From JBBRCX01 sp038204465 (GTDB taxonomy: Bacteria; Planctomycetota; Phycisphaerae; Tepidisphaerales; Tepidisphaeraceae): 21,737 bases of DNA. Where the stretch lies: contig JBBRCX010000077.1 in assembly GCA_038204465.1 (NCBI GenBank), forward strand, positions 1 to 21,737, in the 5' to 3' direction. Each line of letters begins with the position of its first letter. Within the stretch, counting starts at the first letter, position 1. The translations under genes were made by a program, and so were the position numbers. The notes under the pieces are model-generated. The model saw only the letters and a list, made by a program, of their open reading frames with translations, had not been told where the DNA came from and searched no databases. Below are positions 15,268 through 21,431 of this stretch, one piece after another.

Positions 15268-15756
15268 ATGCTTCCGCTGTTTGTCGGACTGACGCTGGTG
15301 AATCTTTTGTGCCTGTCGATGACGACTGCGCTGGGCTACTTGGTTTCCACAAGCGGCCGGTTTGCATCCGCCCATATTCTAAGCGGCGCGCTATCGGCCA
15401 TTGCTTGCTGCGCGGTCCACTGCGTCGTGATTACCTATTTTGTTGCAACCGCGAAATGGGTGCAGCACGCGGTGAGCGTGAAGGGACTGGACGAGGCGCT
15501 CATTTCCCCGACGCGCTCCTTCAAAGCGAACGCCTTTCCCGCGGCGCTGCTGGCAATGCTTTCCGTTTTCGTCGCGGCCGTGTGCGGAGCGGGCGCGGAC
15601 AACTACCACGGAAGCTGGCGGCTATGGCATCATGCTCTGGCGCTCATGGCAGTTGCGGTCAATGTTGCCGTCGCACCGATCGAGTACCGGGCGATCGCGC
15701 GCAATGGACGCCTGATCGACAGCGTACTGGCGCGAATCGCGCGCGCCGACGAATAG
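15268..15756 (+). CDS. Four-helix integral membrane protein, unknown function
   Basis: A 162-residue protein with hydrophobic stretches at about 3-26, 34-60, 90-108 and 120-140. Cys and His cluster in the second helix (ACCAVHCVVITYF), and a short cytoplasmic-type loop with charged residues follows. I do not recognise a characterised family. It sits 27 bp after ispD and 81 bp before the TPR-OGT gene on the same strand, so it is likely part of the same unit. A metal or haem role suggested by the Cys/His residues would be speculation. Confidence 0.65.
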   Translation: MLPLFVGLTLVNLLCLSMTTALGYLVSTSGRFASAHILSGALSAIACCAVHCVVITYFVATAKWVQHAVSVKGLDEALISPTRSFKANAFPAALLAMLSVFVAAVCGAGADNYHGSWRLWHHALALMAVAVNVAVAPIEYRAIARNGRLIDSVLARIARADE

Positions 15757-15837
15757 GATGCTATCTTCGCTTGGAAATGTGATCGCCAGCGTTACGATTG
15801 CGACTGACCGCTCCGATCGAGCTCTCATTCACTGCAC

Positions 15838-17820
15838 ATGGCCACCGAACCCGTCGTTGAAAAGATCCAGACGGCGATGCAGCACCACCAGACTGGCCGC
15901 CTCGATGAGGCGGAGTCGCTGTATCGTCAGGTCCTGGAATCCGACCCCGCTCAGCCGCAGGCGCTGCACATGCTCGGCGTCCTGTCACACCAGCGCGGAA
16001 AATCCGAAGAGGGCGTACGGCTGATCGAGAAGGCGCTCACGTTCGATCCCAACGCGCCGGTCTTGCACAACAACCTCGGTTTGGTCTTCCTCGCACAGGA
16101 GGAATTCCAGCGTGCGCGCACTTGTTTCGAATCAGCCATTCGCATCGCGCCCGCATACGCCGAGGCGCATCGAAACCTGGGCAACGTCTTGGTGAAGCAA
16201 GGCGAGCCGCTGAACGCCATCAACTGCTTCCGCCAGTGCATAGCGCAGGCGCCGCAGAACGCCCCCGCCTATGACAACCTCGGTGCCGCATTAGACGCGC
16301 TGAAGAAGTACGATGAAGCCGCTGCAGCCTACCGCCGCGCCGTAGAGCTGAACCCCAACTTTGCCCAGGCCTGGTACAACCTGGGCAATGCCCTGCTCGC
16401 GTCGCGCCGCCAATTCGAATCGATCGAGCCCTACCGGCGCGCACTGCAAATCGAGCCGAACATGGCCCGCGCGCATAACAACCTGGCTCAGGCGCTGAAG
16501 GGCCTGGCGCGGATGCGCGAATCCATCGATCACTATCGCAAAGCGGTGGAGGCGCGTCCGGATATCGCCAGCACGTTCAGCAACATGGTATATGCTCTGC
16601 ATTTTCTGCCGGATTACGACATTAAGGCGCTCGATGAGGAGCACCGAGAGTGGGCCCGGCGGTTCGAAAGACCGCTCGCTTCAGAGCTGAAAACACACAA
16701 CAACGATCGCTCGCCGGAGCGGCGGCTTCGGATTGGCTACGTCTCCCCGGACTTCCGCAACCACTCGATGGCTTCCACCCTGGTTCCCATGCTGGAGGGC
16801 CACGCTCATGAGGGTTACGAGATCTTCTGCTACGCCGACATTCCGCAGCCGGACGACGTGACCAGGCGATTGCGCGCGGCCGCCGACGTCTGGCGCGAAA
16901 CGCATAAGCTGTCGCCCTCCGAGCTGGCCGAGCTGATTCGCTCCGATCAGATCGACGTCCTGATCGATCTCACCCTGCACCTGGCCGAGAACCGGCTACT
17001 CGTGTTCGCCCGCAAGCCGGCTCCGGTTCAGGTCAGCTTCCTCGGCCACCCCGGGAGCACCGGGCTTTCCAACATCGAGTACCGCATCACCGATCATTAC
17101 CTCGATCCGCCGGGGCTCAATGACGAGTTCTATCCCGAGAAGTGTTTGCGGCTTCCCGACTGTTACTGGTGCTACGAGCGCATCGGTCCCAGCCCGGAGG
17201 TGAGCGCCCTGCCGGCGTTGGAGAAGGGATACATCACGTTCGGCTGCCTCAATAACTTCACGAAAGTTTCGCCGCTGGTGATCGGTTACTGGGCGAGCAT
17301 CATCCGCTCGGTGCCCAGGTCACGATTGCTCGTGTTGGTGAACGAGGGCGACCCGGTCAGTCGGAACACGACCGACCTTTTCGCGGAGAACGGCTTCCCC
17401 ATCGATCGTCTGGACGTTGTGAGCCGGCGCGCGCCGGTCGAGTATCTCAAGCTGTATCATCGCGTTGATCTGGGGCTGGACCCATATCCCTACAACGGCC
17501 ACTCCACGACCTGCGATTCACTGTGGATGGGCGTTCCAGTCGTATCATTGGCCGGCCGCACCGCGGTCTCGCGCGGCGGGCTGAGCATTCTCTCGAATGC
17601 AGGCTTGCCGGATTGGGCGAAACATACGCCCGAGGATTACATTGCTGCAGCGGTGGAAAAGAGCAGCGATCTCGCGAGCCTGGCGCAATTGCGCGGCAGG
17701 CTCCGCCAGCAGTTCCAATGCTCGCCGGTGATGGACGGCCCGCGCTTCGCGCGAAACCTGGAAGCGCTTTACCGCCAGGTCTGGCGCGAATGGTGCGCCC
17801 GGAGCGAGCAGCGCGCTTGA
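15838..17820 (+). CDS. TPR-repeat O-GlcNAc transferase-like (SPINDLY-type) glycosyltransferase
   Basis: A 660-residue GT41-type protein. Residues 5-242 contain about seven 34-residue TPR units (for example AHRNLGNVLVKQGEPLNAI, AWYNLGNALLASRRQFESI). Residues 298-655 form the OGT catalytic region: GYVSPDFRNHS with His309 (equivalent position to human OGT His498), FLGHPGSTGLSNIEYRITD (401-419), CLNNFTKVSP with Lys476 (UDP-contact lysine position), and NGHSTTCDSLWMGVPVVSL (553-571). It probably transfers a sugar from a nucleotide donor to Ser/Thr of proteins; donor (GlcNAc or fucose) and targets are unknown. There is no signal peptide, so it is cytoplasmic. No Shine-Dalgarno precedes the ATG. Such proteins are frequent in planctomycetes and many other bacteria. 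Confidence 0.9.
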   Translation: MATEPVVEKIQTAMQHHQTGRLDEAESLYRQVLESDPAQPQALHMLGVLSHQRGKSEEGVRLIEKALTFDPNAPVLHNNLGLVFLAQEEFQRARTCFESAIRIAPAYAEAHRNLGNVLVKQGEPLNAINCFRQCIAQAPQNAPAYDNLGAALDALKKYDEAAAAYRRAVELNPNFAQAWYNLGNALLASRRQFESIEPYRRALQIEPNMARAHNNLAQALKGLARMRESIDHYRKAVEARPDIASTFSNMVYALHFLPDYDIKALDEEHREWARRFERPLASELKTHNNDRSPERRLRIGYVSPDFRNHSMASTLVPMLEGHAHEGYEIFCYADIPQPDDVTRRLRAAADVWRETHKLSPSELAELIRSDQIDVLIDLTLHLAENRLLVFARKPAPVQVSFLGHPGSTGLSNIEYRITDHYLDPPGLNDEFYPEKCLRLPDCYWCYERIGPSPEVSALPALEKGYITFGCLNNFTKVSPLVIGYWASIIRSVPRSRLLVLVNEGDPVSRNTTDLFAENGFPIDRLDVVSRRAPVEYLKLYHRVDLGLDPYPYNGHSTTCDSLWMGVPVVSLAGRTAVSRGGLSILSNAGLPDWAKHTPEDYIAAAVEKSSDLASLAQLRGRLRQQFQCSPVMDGPRFARNLEALYRQVWREWCARSEQRA

Positions 17821-17949
17821 AAACGCCTGCCCTGATGCGGGTTTCCGAGTTGGAATCAATGCCGGCAGAGCTACATGCCGTGTCGCGGCTGGATGATGCT
17901 TCCATCATTCACGCCATCCGACGTGGCGCGCCGCCACAAAACATCTAAA

Positions 17950-17986
17950 GCCTCCCGTGCAGCGGTACGATAACTTACCGAGAGGC
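17950..17986 (+). promoter_or_regulatory. Leader hairpin overlapping the ribosome site of the ERR-protein gene
   Basis: Outer arms GCCTC (17950-17954) and GAGGC (17982-17986) pair, as do inner arms CGGTA (17963-17967) and TACCG (17976-17980). The best ribosome-site candidate, GAGAGG at 17980-17985, lies in the 3' arm, followed by CGCCTTTT and the ATG at 17994. It may be an accessibility switch. Alternatively the hairpin plus TTTT could act as a weak terminator after the glycosyltransferase gene. Bases 17821-17949 hold no convincing gene. Confidence 0.35.
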
Positions 17987-17993
17987 GCCTTTT

Positions 17994-18425
17994 ATGGACC
18001 AGGAGCAGGACGCAGAAGTTTCGACCACCGACCGCCGCACGGAGCAGACTCAGGGCCCCGATCGCCGGCTCAGCCGCGCCGACCGCCGCACCGGTTTGGA
18101 GCGTCGCACCGAGCCCACCGACGCCGCGGGCTATAACGGCTCCGAGCGCCGGGAGAACCCCGAGCGCCGCGGCACGGGCCTGGAGCGCCGCCGTGGTCCC
18201 GGCCGCCGACGCAGCGACGACCGCAAGGCCGCCGAAGAAGGCGAGATGACCGGCGAGCAGTTCGAGTTCGTCATGGCGATCGAGATGTACAAGAAGGTCA
18301 ACAAGCGCCTCTATCCGACCTGGACCGAAATCCTCGAGATCGTCCGCCAGCTTGGCTACCGCAAGGTCATGCCCCGGGAAATCGAACTCGAAAGCGTCCC
18401 CGAGCCCGAGCTCACCAGGATCTAA
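17994..18425 (+). CDS. Arginine-cluster (DRR/ERR repeat) protein with small C-terminal domain
   Basis: A 143-residue protein in two parts. Residues 1-80 are low-complexity and probably disordered, with eight Arg-pair clusters: DRR at 13, 23 and 30, ERR at 37, 51, 57 and 65, and RRR at 71. Residues 84-130 form a compact, mostly helical unit (EFVMAIEMYKKVNKRLYP, TWTEILEIVRQLGYRKV) that looks like a small helix-turn-helix-sized domain; I have the impression of similar sequences in planctomycete proteins but cannot verify it. Function unknown; an RNA- or DNA-binding role is inferred from charge and shape only. GAGAGG precedes the ATG by 8 nt. A hairpin terminator follows. Base use matches the neighbouring genes. 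Confidence 0.75.
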   Translation: MDQEQDAEVSTTDRRTEQTQGPDRRLSRADRRTGLERRTEPTDAAGYNGSERRENPERRGTGLERRRGPGRRRSDDRKAAEEGEMTGEQFEFVMAIEMYKKVNKRLYPTWTEILEIVRQLGYRKVMPREIELESVPEPELTRI

Positions 18426-18453
18426 CGCACCCGCCCAACAAACCATCACCCAT

Positions 18454-18476
18454 CGCCCGCGGCCCATCCGCGGGCG
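18454..18476 (+). terminator. GC-rich hairpin after the ERR-protein gene
   Basis: A perfect 9-bp stem, CGCCCGCGG and CCGCGGGCG, encloses a 5-nt loop (CCCAT), 28 nt after the stop. It is followed by GTTCTGTTT, a weak T-tract, so intrinsic termination is plausible but not ideal. The C-rich spacer beyond may help. Confidence 0.5.
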
Positions 18477-18479
18477 GTT

Positions 18480-18900
18480 CTGTTTCCAATCCCGCGACTG
18501 CGATCCGTACCCCATCCCACCGCGCCGACCTGCGTTTTCGATCGAAAAACCCATCCGTCACCCAGCCGACGACCATGCCGGACCCGACCGACGGCCATGC
18601 CGAACCCAACCGACGACCATGCCGGACCCAGCCACGCCCCATGCTCCTCCCAGGTCCTTCCCATCCCCGCACCATCGCGCGCCCATCCACCCGCCGCGCA
18701 CTCCCCACCCCGACGCCACCACAACTCCTCCGTCAGCCAGACAAATCCCAGTCCCCATCCACGGCCACACCACAAAACCCAACGAAAACCCCATCAGCCA
18801 AACCCAAGCGCACCCCGAACAAAACGAACCGTCACGTGCGTGCCCACAGGCGCGATTCACGCCGCTTTCGATCAGAGTTTTCCCATCCCCCGTCGCCGAG
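18480..18900 (+). other. C-rich, G-poor gene-free spacer
   Basis: I count 91 C and 25 G in the 180 bases 18661-18840, an extreme strand skew unlike the coding DNA around it. Reading frames through it on both strands translate to low-complexity Pro/His/Thr or Gly/Trp-rich sequence and are not credible proteins. It lies downstream of the ERR-protein gene in its transcription direction. Unstructured C-rich RNA of this kind is what Rho binds, so a Rho-dependent terminator zone is one reading (inference). Bases 18901-19075 show nothing recognisable. Confidence 0.5.
18564..18651 (+). repeat. 22-bp tandem repeat, 3 good copies plus 1 degenerate
   Basis: Units start at 18564, 18586, 18608 and 18630. 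The first three share the pattern rCCGACGrCCATGCCGrACCC with one to three differences; the fourth keeps only CCA, CCCCATGC and CCTCCC. The period is not a multiple of three, so it is unlikely to be a coding repeat. It lies within the C-rich spacer. Confidence 0.75.
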
Positions 18901-19075
18901 AGGCCGCCGTCGATCAAACGAAATCGCCACAAGGGAAGATTCAGATCGGGATTTTGCCCCGACACTCCTGCTTCAATCCAGCGGGTGTTTCAGCGAAACG
19001 GTTCACACCTTATCACTCGCTGAGCCGCCCTATCTCCCTGCCCTCGCACGCCGAATTGCAATGGCGAGTCGCTGC

Positions 19076-19633
19076 TCAGAAGGAGTCGCTGAAGCATTCT
19101 TCGAGTCCCTCTACTACGACGCCCTCCGGTACCGCGACCGTCAATGTTCCCCCGAAAGAGCGTGAGCCCATCGGCTTGTTGTAAAGAAATTTTGAAACCG
19201 CGGGACTGCATCCCTTAAGACGTCGTATGAGAGCGGCTTCAACTGTTCGCCGATGCGCTTGGTCAACGTCAAGGGCACCAAAGAAGATGAGCGTGTCATC
19301 GAGGATCTGCTCGCGCCAGCACCGTCGCACCACTGCATCATCGGGGGGCGTGACGTAACAGCGAATGCCGTGACAATACAAATCCGGAGCCAGGTCTTTC
19401 GTCTGCCCGCTCCTTCTATCACTGCCGCAGAGCCACGACGCATTTTCGCTACAAAGGCGAAGCGAGAACGTCGCGCCCGTCTCACCGATGTATGCCACGC
19501 GATACACACGCTCAAGCTGGACGACCTGTAAGTAGATTCCTGAGCTGCCCGCAGCCGGCGCTTGCGTGAACAGCAAAAGCGGAGATCGCGCGGTCAGGCC
19601 ATACGGTCCGTCCAAGCAAAGCTTTAGGTCCAT
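19076..19633 (-). CDS. GIY-YIG nuclease-like protein
   Basis: A 185-residue protein with the spaced GIY-YIG catalytic residues: GIY (32-34), YIGET (48-52), Arg59, a candidate metal Glu132 in VEAALIRRL and Asn152 in LYNKP. These match the order Y-Y-R-E-N of the superfamily. Known members cut DNA as homing, repair, restriction or transposon-linked nucleases; which role applies here is unknown. The segment between YIG and Glu132 is longer than in minimal domains. ATG at 19633 has GGAAGG about 8 nt upstream. It is isolated, on the strand opposite its left neighbour, between a C-rich spacer and a repeat-rich spacer, and appears less GC-rich than the housekeeping genes, consistent with acquisition. 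No fused DNA-binding domain is visible. Confidence 0.65.
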   Translation of the reverse strand: MDLKLCLDGPYGLTARSPLLLFTQAPAAGSSGIYLQVVQLERVYRVAYIGETGATFSLRLCSENASWLCGSDRRSGQTKDLAPDLYCHGIRCYVTPPDDAVVRRCWREQILDDTLIFFGALDVDQAHRRTVEAALIRRLKGCSPAVSKFLYNKPMGSRSFGGTLTVAVPEGVVVEGLEECFSDSF

Positions 19634-19663
19634 TGGAGTTCCCTTCCAATTGAGTGGTTGCCT

Positions 19664-19694
19664 GGTATAGCAAGGTCCGTCGGGTGGTTATCAA
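19664..19694 (-). promoter_or_regulatory. Weak candidate promoter for the GIY-YIG gene
   Basis: On the minus strand TTGATA (5/6), 19 bp, then TATACC (4/6), about 30 nt before the ATG. The spacing is longer than optimal. It is the best promoter-like pair seen upstream of this gene. Confidence 0.25.
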
Positions 19695-20108
19695 AATCGA
19701 TTGACTTTCGATGCCCGGTCCGCCTCCACGGCAGGAGTTGTTCATGACCTCCGGATAGACACCTCAAGCTAATAGAAATTAAACGCGATGAGCCCGTAAT
19801 ATAACATGCTCGATCACCAAGCGTCTTCCGCTCGATCATATTGGCCGCGCAACCCAGGCTGGCAGGCGGACCGAGAAACTTGCCCGTCACAGTTGGCGAA
19901 CCACGTCGACGCACCATGCAAGCGCCGCTTCGTGATGATTGCGCTGGATCGCCAGCGTCCCCCGCTGAGACAAACTTCGCTCCCGCTGCACGCTCCAGCC
20001 TTTATTGCCGGCTGGCTTTGTCGGCTTCCCTGAGTAGTGCTTCGCGTGAACCTCGCCGCCCCGCTGCTGACACGCTGAACACTCACGCGCGTCCAATCCC
20101 CCCAACAT

Positions 20109-20155
20109 TTTGTTTGCCCGCTTCGCTCGTGTGCCACACGAAGCGGGCAAACAAA
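20109..20155. repeat. Long palindrome, 17-bp perfect arms
   Basis: TTTGTTTGCCCGCTTCG (20109-20125) is exactly complementary to 20139-20155, with a 13-nt loop. The loop itself can pair with the arm base in a second form, TCGTGTG-C-CACACGA, leaving a 4-nt bulge. The RNA or single-stranded DNA would form a very stable hairpin. There is no T-tract on either side, so it is not a standard terminator. Confidence 0.85.
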
Positions 20156-20212
20156 CTGCACGAAGTTCCTGTGCGCAGGCCTCGCTCAACCGCCGGGCGA
20201 CGCGGCCGGCAT

Positions 20213-20329
20213 GTCACGCGCAGCGGTACTCCGCGAGCATGGCGTGACGGCTGCCTCGCCCGCTTCCTCATGCCGAAGCTGCATTGGGGGGAGGTGCGGA
20301 GGGGGCCACCCCTCCGCGTCTGCGTTTTT
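20213..20329. repeat. Dispersed palindromic repeat, copy A
   Basis: The left half (20213-20270) matches copy C at 21533-21590 in 57 of 58 bases and contains nested inverted repeats: GTCACGC/GCGTGAC outside, GCGG-TACT-CCGC inside. The right half resembles copy B and holds a perfect 9-bp stem, GCGGAGGGG (20296-20304) and CCCCTCCGC (20309-20317), with a GCCA loop, followed 7 nt later by TTTTT. A further 14-bp palindrome, GCTTCGGCCGAAGC, follows at 20343-20356. Confidence 0.75.
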
Positions 20330-20414
20330 GAACGGACCAAAAGCTTCGGCCGAAGCCGATCGCCTCAATATCTCGGCAAGCTTCATGACCCAACGCGCCG
20401 ACTAAACTCCGCGC

Positions 20415-20523
20415 CCAGAATTAGCCAGCGCGGGAGAGACAGGTTGGAACTCCATCGCCGCCCATCGGAACGCAGCCTTGATGCAGACCAGAATTAGCCA
20501 GCGCGGGAGAGACAGGTTGGAAC
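20415..20523. repeat. Two identical 36-bp direct repeats separated by 37 bp
   Basis: Copies at 20415-20450 and 20488-20523 are identical over all 36 bases (beginning CCAGAATTAGCCAGC, ending GACAGGTTGGAAC). The 37-bp interval does not resemble the sequence after the second copy. Repeat and spacer sizes fall in the CRISPR range, but there is only one interval, no further degenerate unit on either side and no cas gene in the window. A dispersed genomic repeat is the safer reading. Confidence 0.85.
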
Positions 20524-20708
20524 GGCCAGTTTCATCAGCCAGACCGGCGCGGACCACCTGCGGCGTCACGGTGTTTGGCTCTGGGGTAGAACGTCGTAAT
20601 GGTCCGCCAAAGTCCACCATGGGTCGCCTGGATGCGCAGACCTTGAATCTTGAATCAAAACATCGGCCCGAAGTCGGAGCGACACGCAGCCACACACGAT
20701 ATTGCCGC

Positions 20709-20795
20709 ACCGACTGCGTCGCCCGCTTCCTCTCGCCGAAGCCGCATTGGGGGAGCCGCTGAGGGGGATCGCCCCTCCGCGTCCGCGTCTTTCGA
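20709..20795. repeat. Dispersed palindromic repeat, copy B (diverged)
   Basis: Aligns with the right part of copy A from TCGCCCGCTTCCTC through GCCGAAG, GCATTGGGGG and CCCCTCCGCGTC, with scattered substitutions. Its hairpin is shorter: GAGGGG (20761-20766), a 5-nt loop and CCCCTC (20772-20777). It ends about 60 bp before the zinc-ribbon membrane protein gene. Confidence 0.65.
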
Positions 20796-20858
20796 TCACA
20801 AAAATGTGCCTCTCGGACTTGTCGCCGACGGTACACTGCAACTAAAAGCGAGGCTCAG

Positions 20859-21431
20859 ATGGCACAGCAACAACCACGTGCGAGAGTGATCGGCAGCTAC
20901 GGCAATGCCGTGCCGCCACAGCCGGTGCGGTCGGTGCTCTCCATTCCCACCGTCTGTCCGGTGTGCAAAGAGAAACAGATTCAACGTGTCTCGATGGCCT
21001 ACAGTGCCGGAACGACTACCAACGCCGGTTCGTTCTTCGGCGTGGGCGGCGACGGCGAGTTCTTCGGCGGCGGCACCGGCGGCGTGAGCCAAACCAACCT
21101 TGCGTCGGCACTGGCACCGCCGGTTTACAAAAGCGGCTCGGTGGACTCCATCGTGATCGTGCTGTCCATTGTCGGCTTCATCGTCGGCGTGGGAATGATT
21201 CTCACGCACCTTGGCGCTTCGGTGATCGTCAATCAAGGCCAAAGGCCCGACAACGGCGACATGCGGTTTGCCGGAATGATGGTCGCTTTCGTGGCGGCGG
21301 TCATGGGAACGATTGCGGTGTTGAGCATGTTCAAAAAGAACCGGTACAACACGCAAGAGTATCCGGTGCTGAGACGGCGGTGGGACACTGAGTGGATTTG
21401 TCACCGGTGCGGCGCTCGCTTCACCCCATGA
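20859..21431 (+). CDS. Two-helix membrane protein with split zinc ribbon
   Basis: A 190-residue protein. CPVC (33-36) near the N-terminus and CHRC (181-184) near the C-terminus look like the two halves of one zinc ribbon. Between them are a Gly/Phe-rich low-complexity stretch (56-76) and two hydrophobic helices (about 97-120 and 138-157). With two helices both Cys pairs would face the same side, so they could form a shared zinc site. I do not recognise a characterised family; functions such as protein-protein or nucleic-acid contact at the membrane would be guesses. ATG at 20859 has GAGG 6-7 nt upstream. It stands alone, flanked on both sides by copies of the dispersed repeat. Confidence 0.7.
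   Translation: MAQQQPRARVIGSYGNAVPPQPVRSVLSIPTVCPVCKEKQIQRVSMAYSAGTTTNAGSFFGVGGDGEFFGGGTGGVSQTNLASALAPPVYKSGSVDSIVIVLSIVGFIVGVGMILTHLGASVIVNQGQRPDNGDMRFAGMMVAFVAAVMGTIAVLSMFKKNRYNTQEYPVLRRRWDTEWICHRCGARFTP

Larger units (their letters stand above)
19695..20858. other. Gene-poor, repeat-bearing spacer
   Basis: About 1.2 kb without a convincing protein gene. Short reading frames exist on both strands but have weak starts, overlap one another and encode no recognised domain. The stretch carries a long palindrome (20109-20155), a 36-bp direct repeat pair (20415-20523) and two copies of a dispersed palindromic repeat (20213-20329 and 20709-20795). Bases 19740-19830 are unusually AT-rich for this window. 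No tRNA-like sequence was seen. Confidence 0.6.

Noticed and set aside
17835..17948. Possible 37-codon ORF after the OGT-like gene
   Set aside because: It has a plausible ATG but no ribosome site, family or conservation evidence.
18558..18965. Minus-strand ORF of 135 codons in the C-rich spacer
   Set aside because: The Gly/Trp-rich translation simply reflects the strand skew, and the adjacent frames look the same.
19512..19745. Minus-strand 77-codon ORF starting after GGAGG and overlapping the GIY-YIG gene
   Set aside because: The ribosome site is too close (2 nt), it overlaps a better gene in another frame, and it has no recognisable domain.
20296..20329. Intrinsic terminator in repeat copy A
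   Set aside because: The stem is good but the T5 run starts 7 nt after it, there is no gene directly upstream, and the structure recurs as part of a repeat.
20415..20523. A true CRISPR array
   Set aside because: Only two repeats, one interval, no degenerate flanking units and no cas genes; kept as a repeat pair and a finding.
20402..20836. Minus-strand 144-codon ORF and neighbours in the repeat zone
   Set aside because: They are built from the 36-bp and palindromic repeats, with no start signal or domain.
19695..20858. Integron attC-type sites or cassette array
   Set aside because: The palindromes lack matching RYYYAAC/GTTRRRY core sites by eye, and no integrase gene is present.
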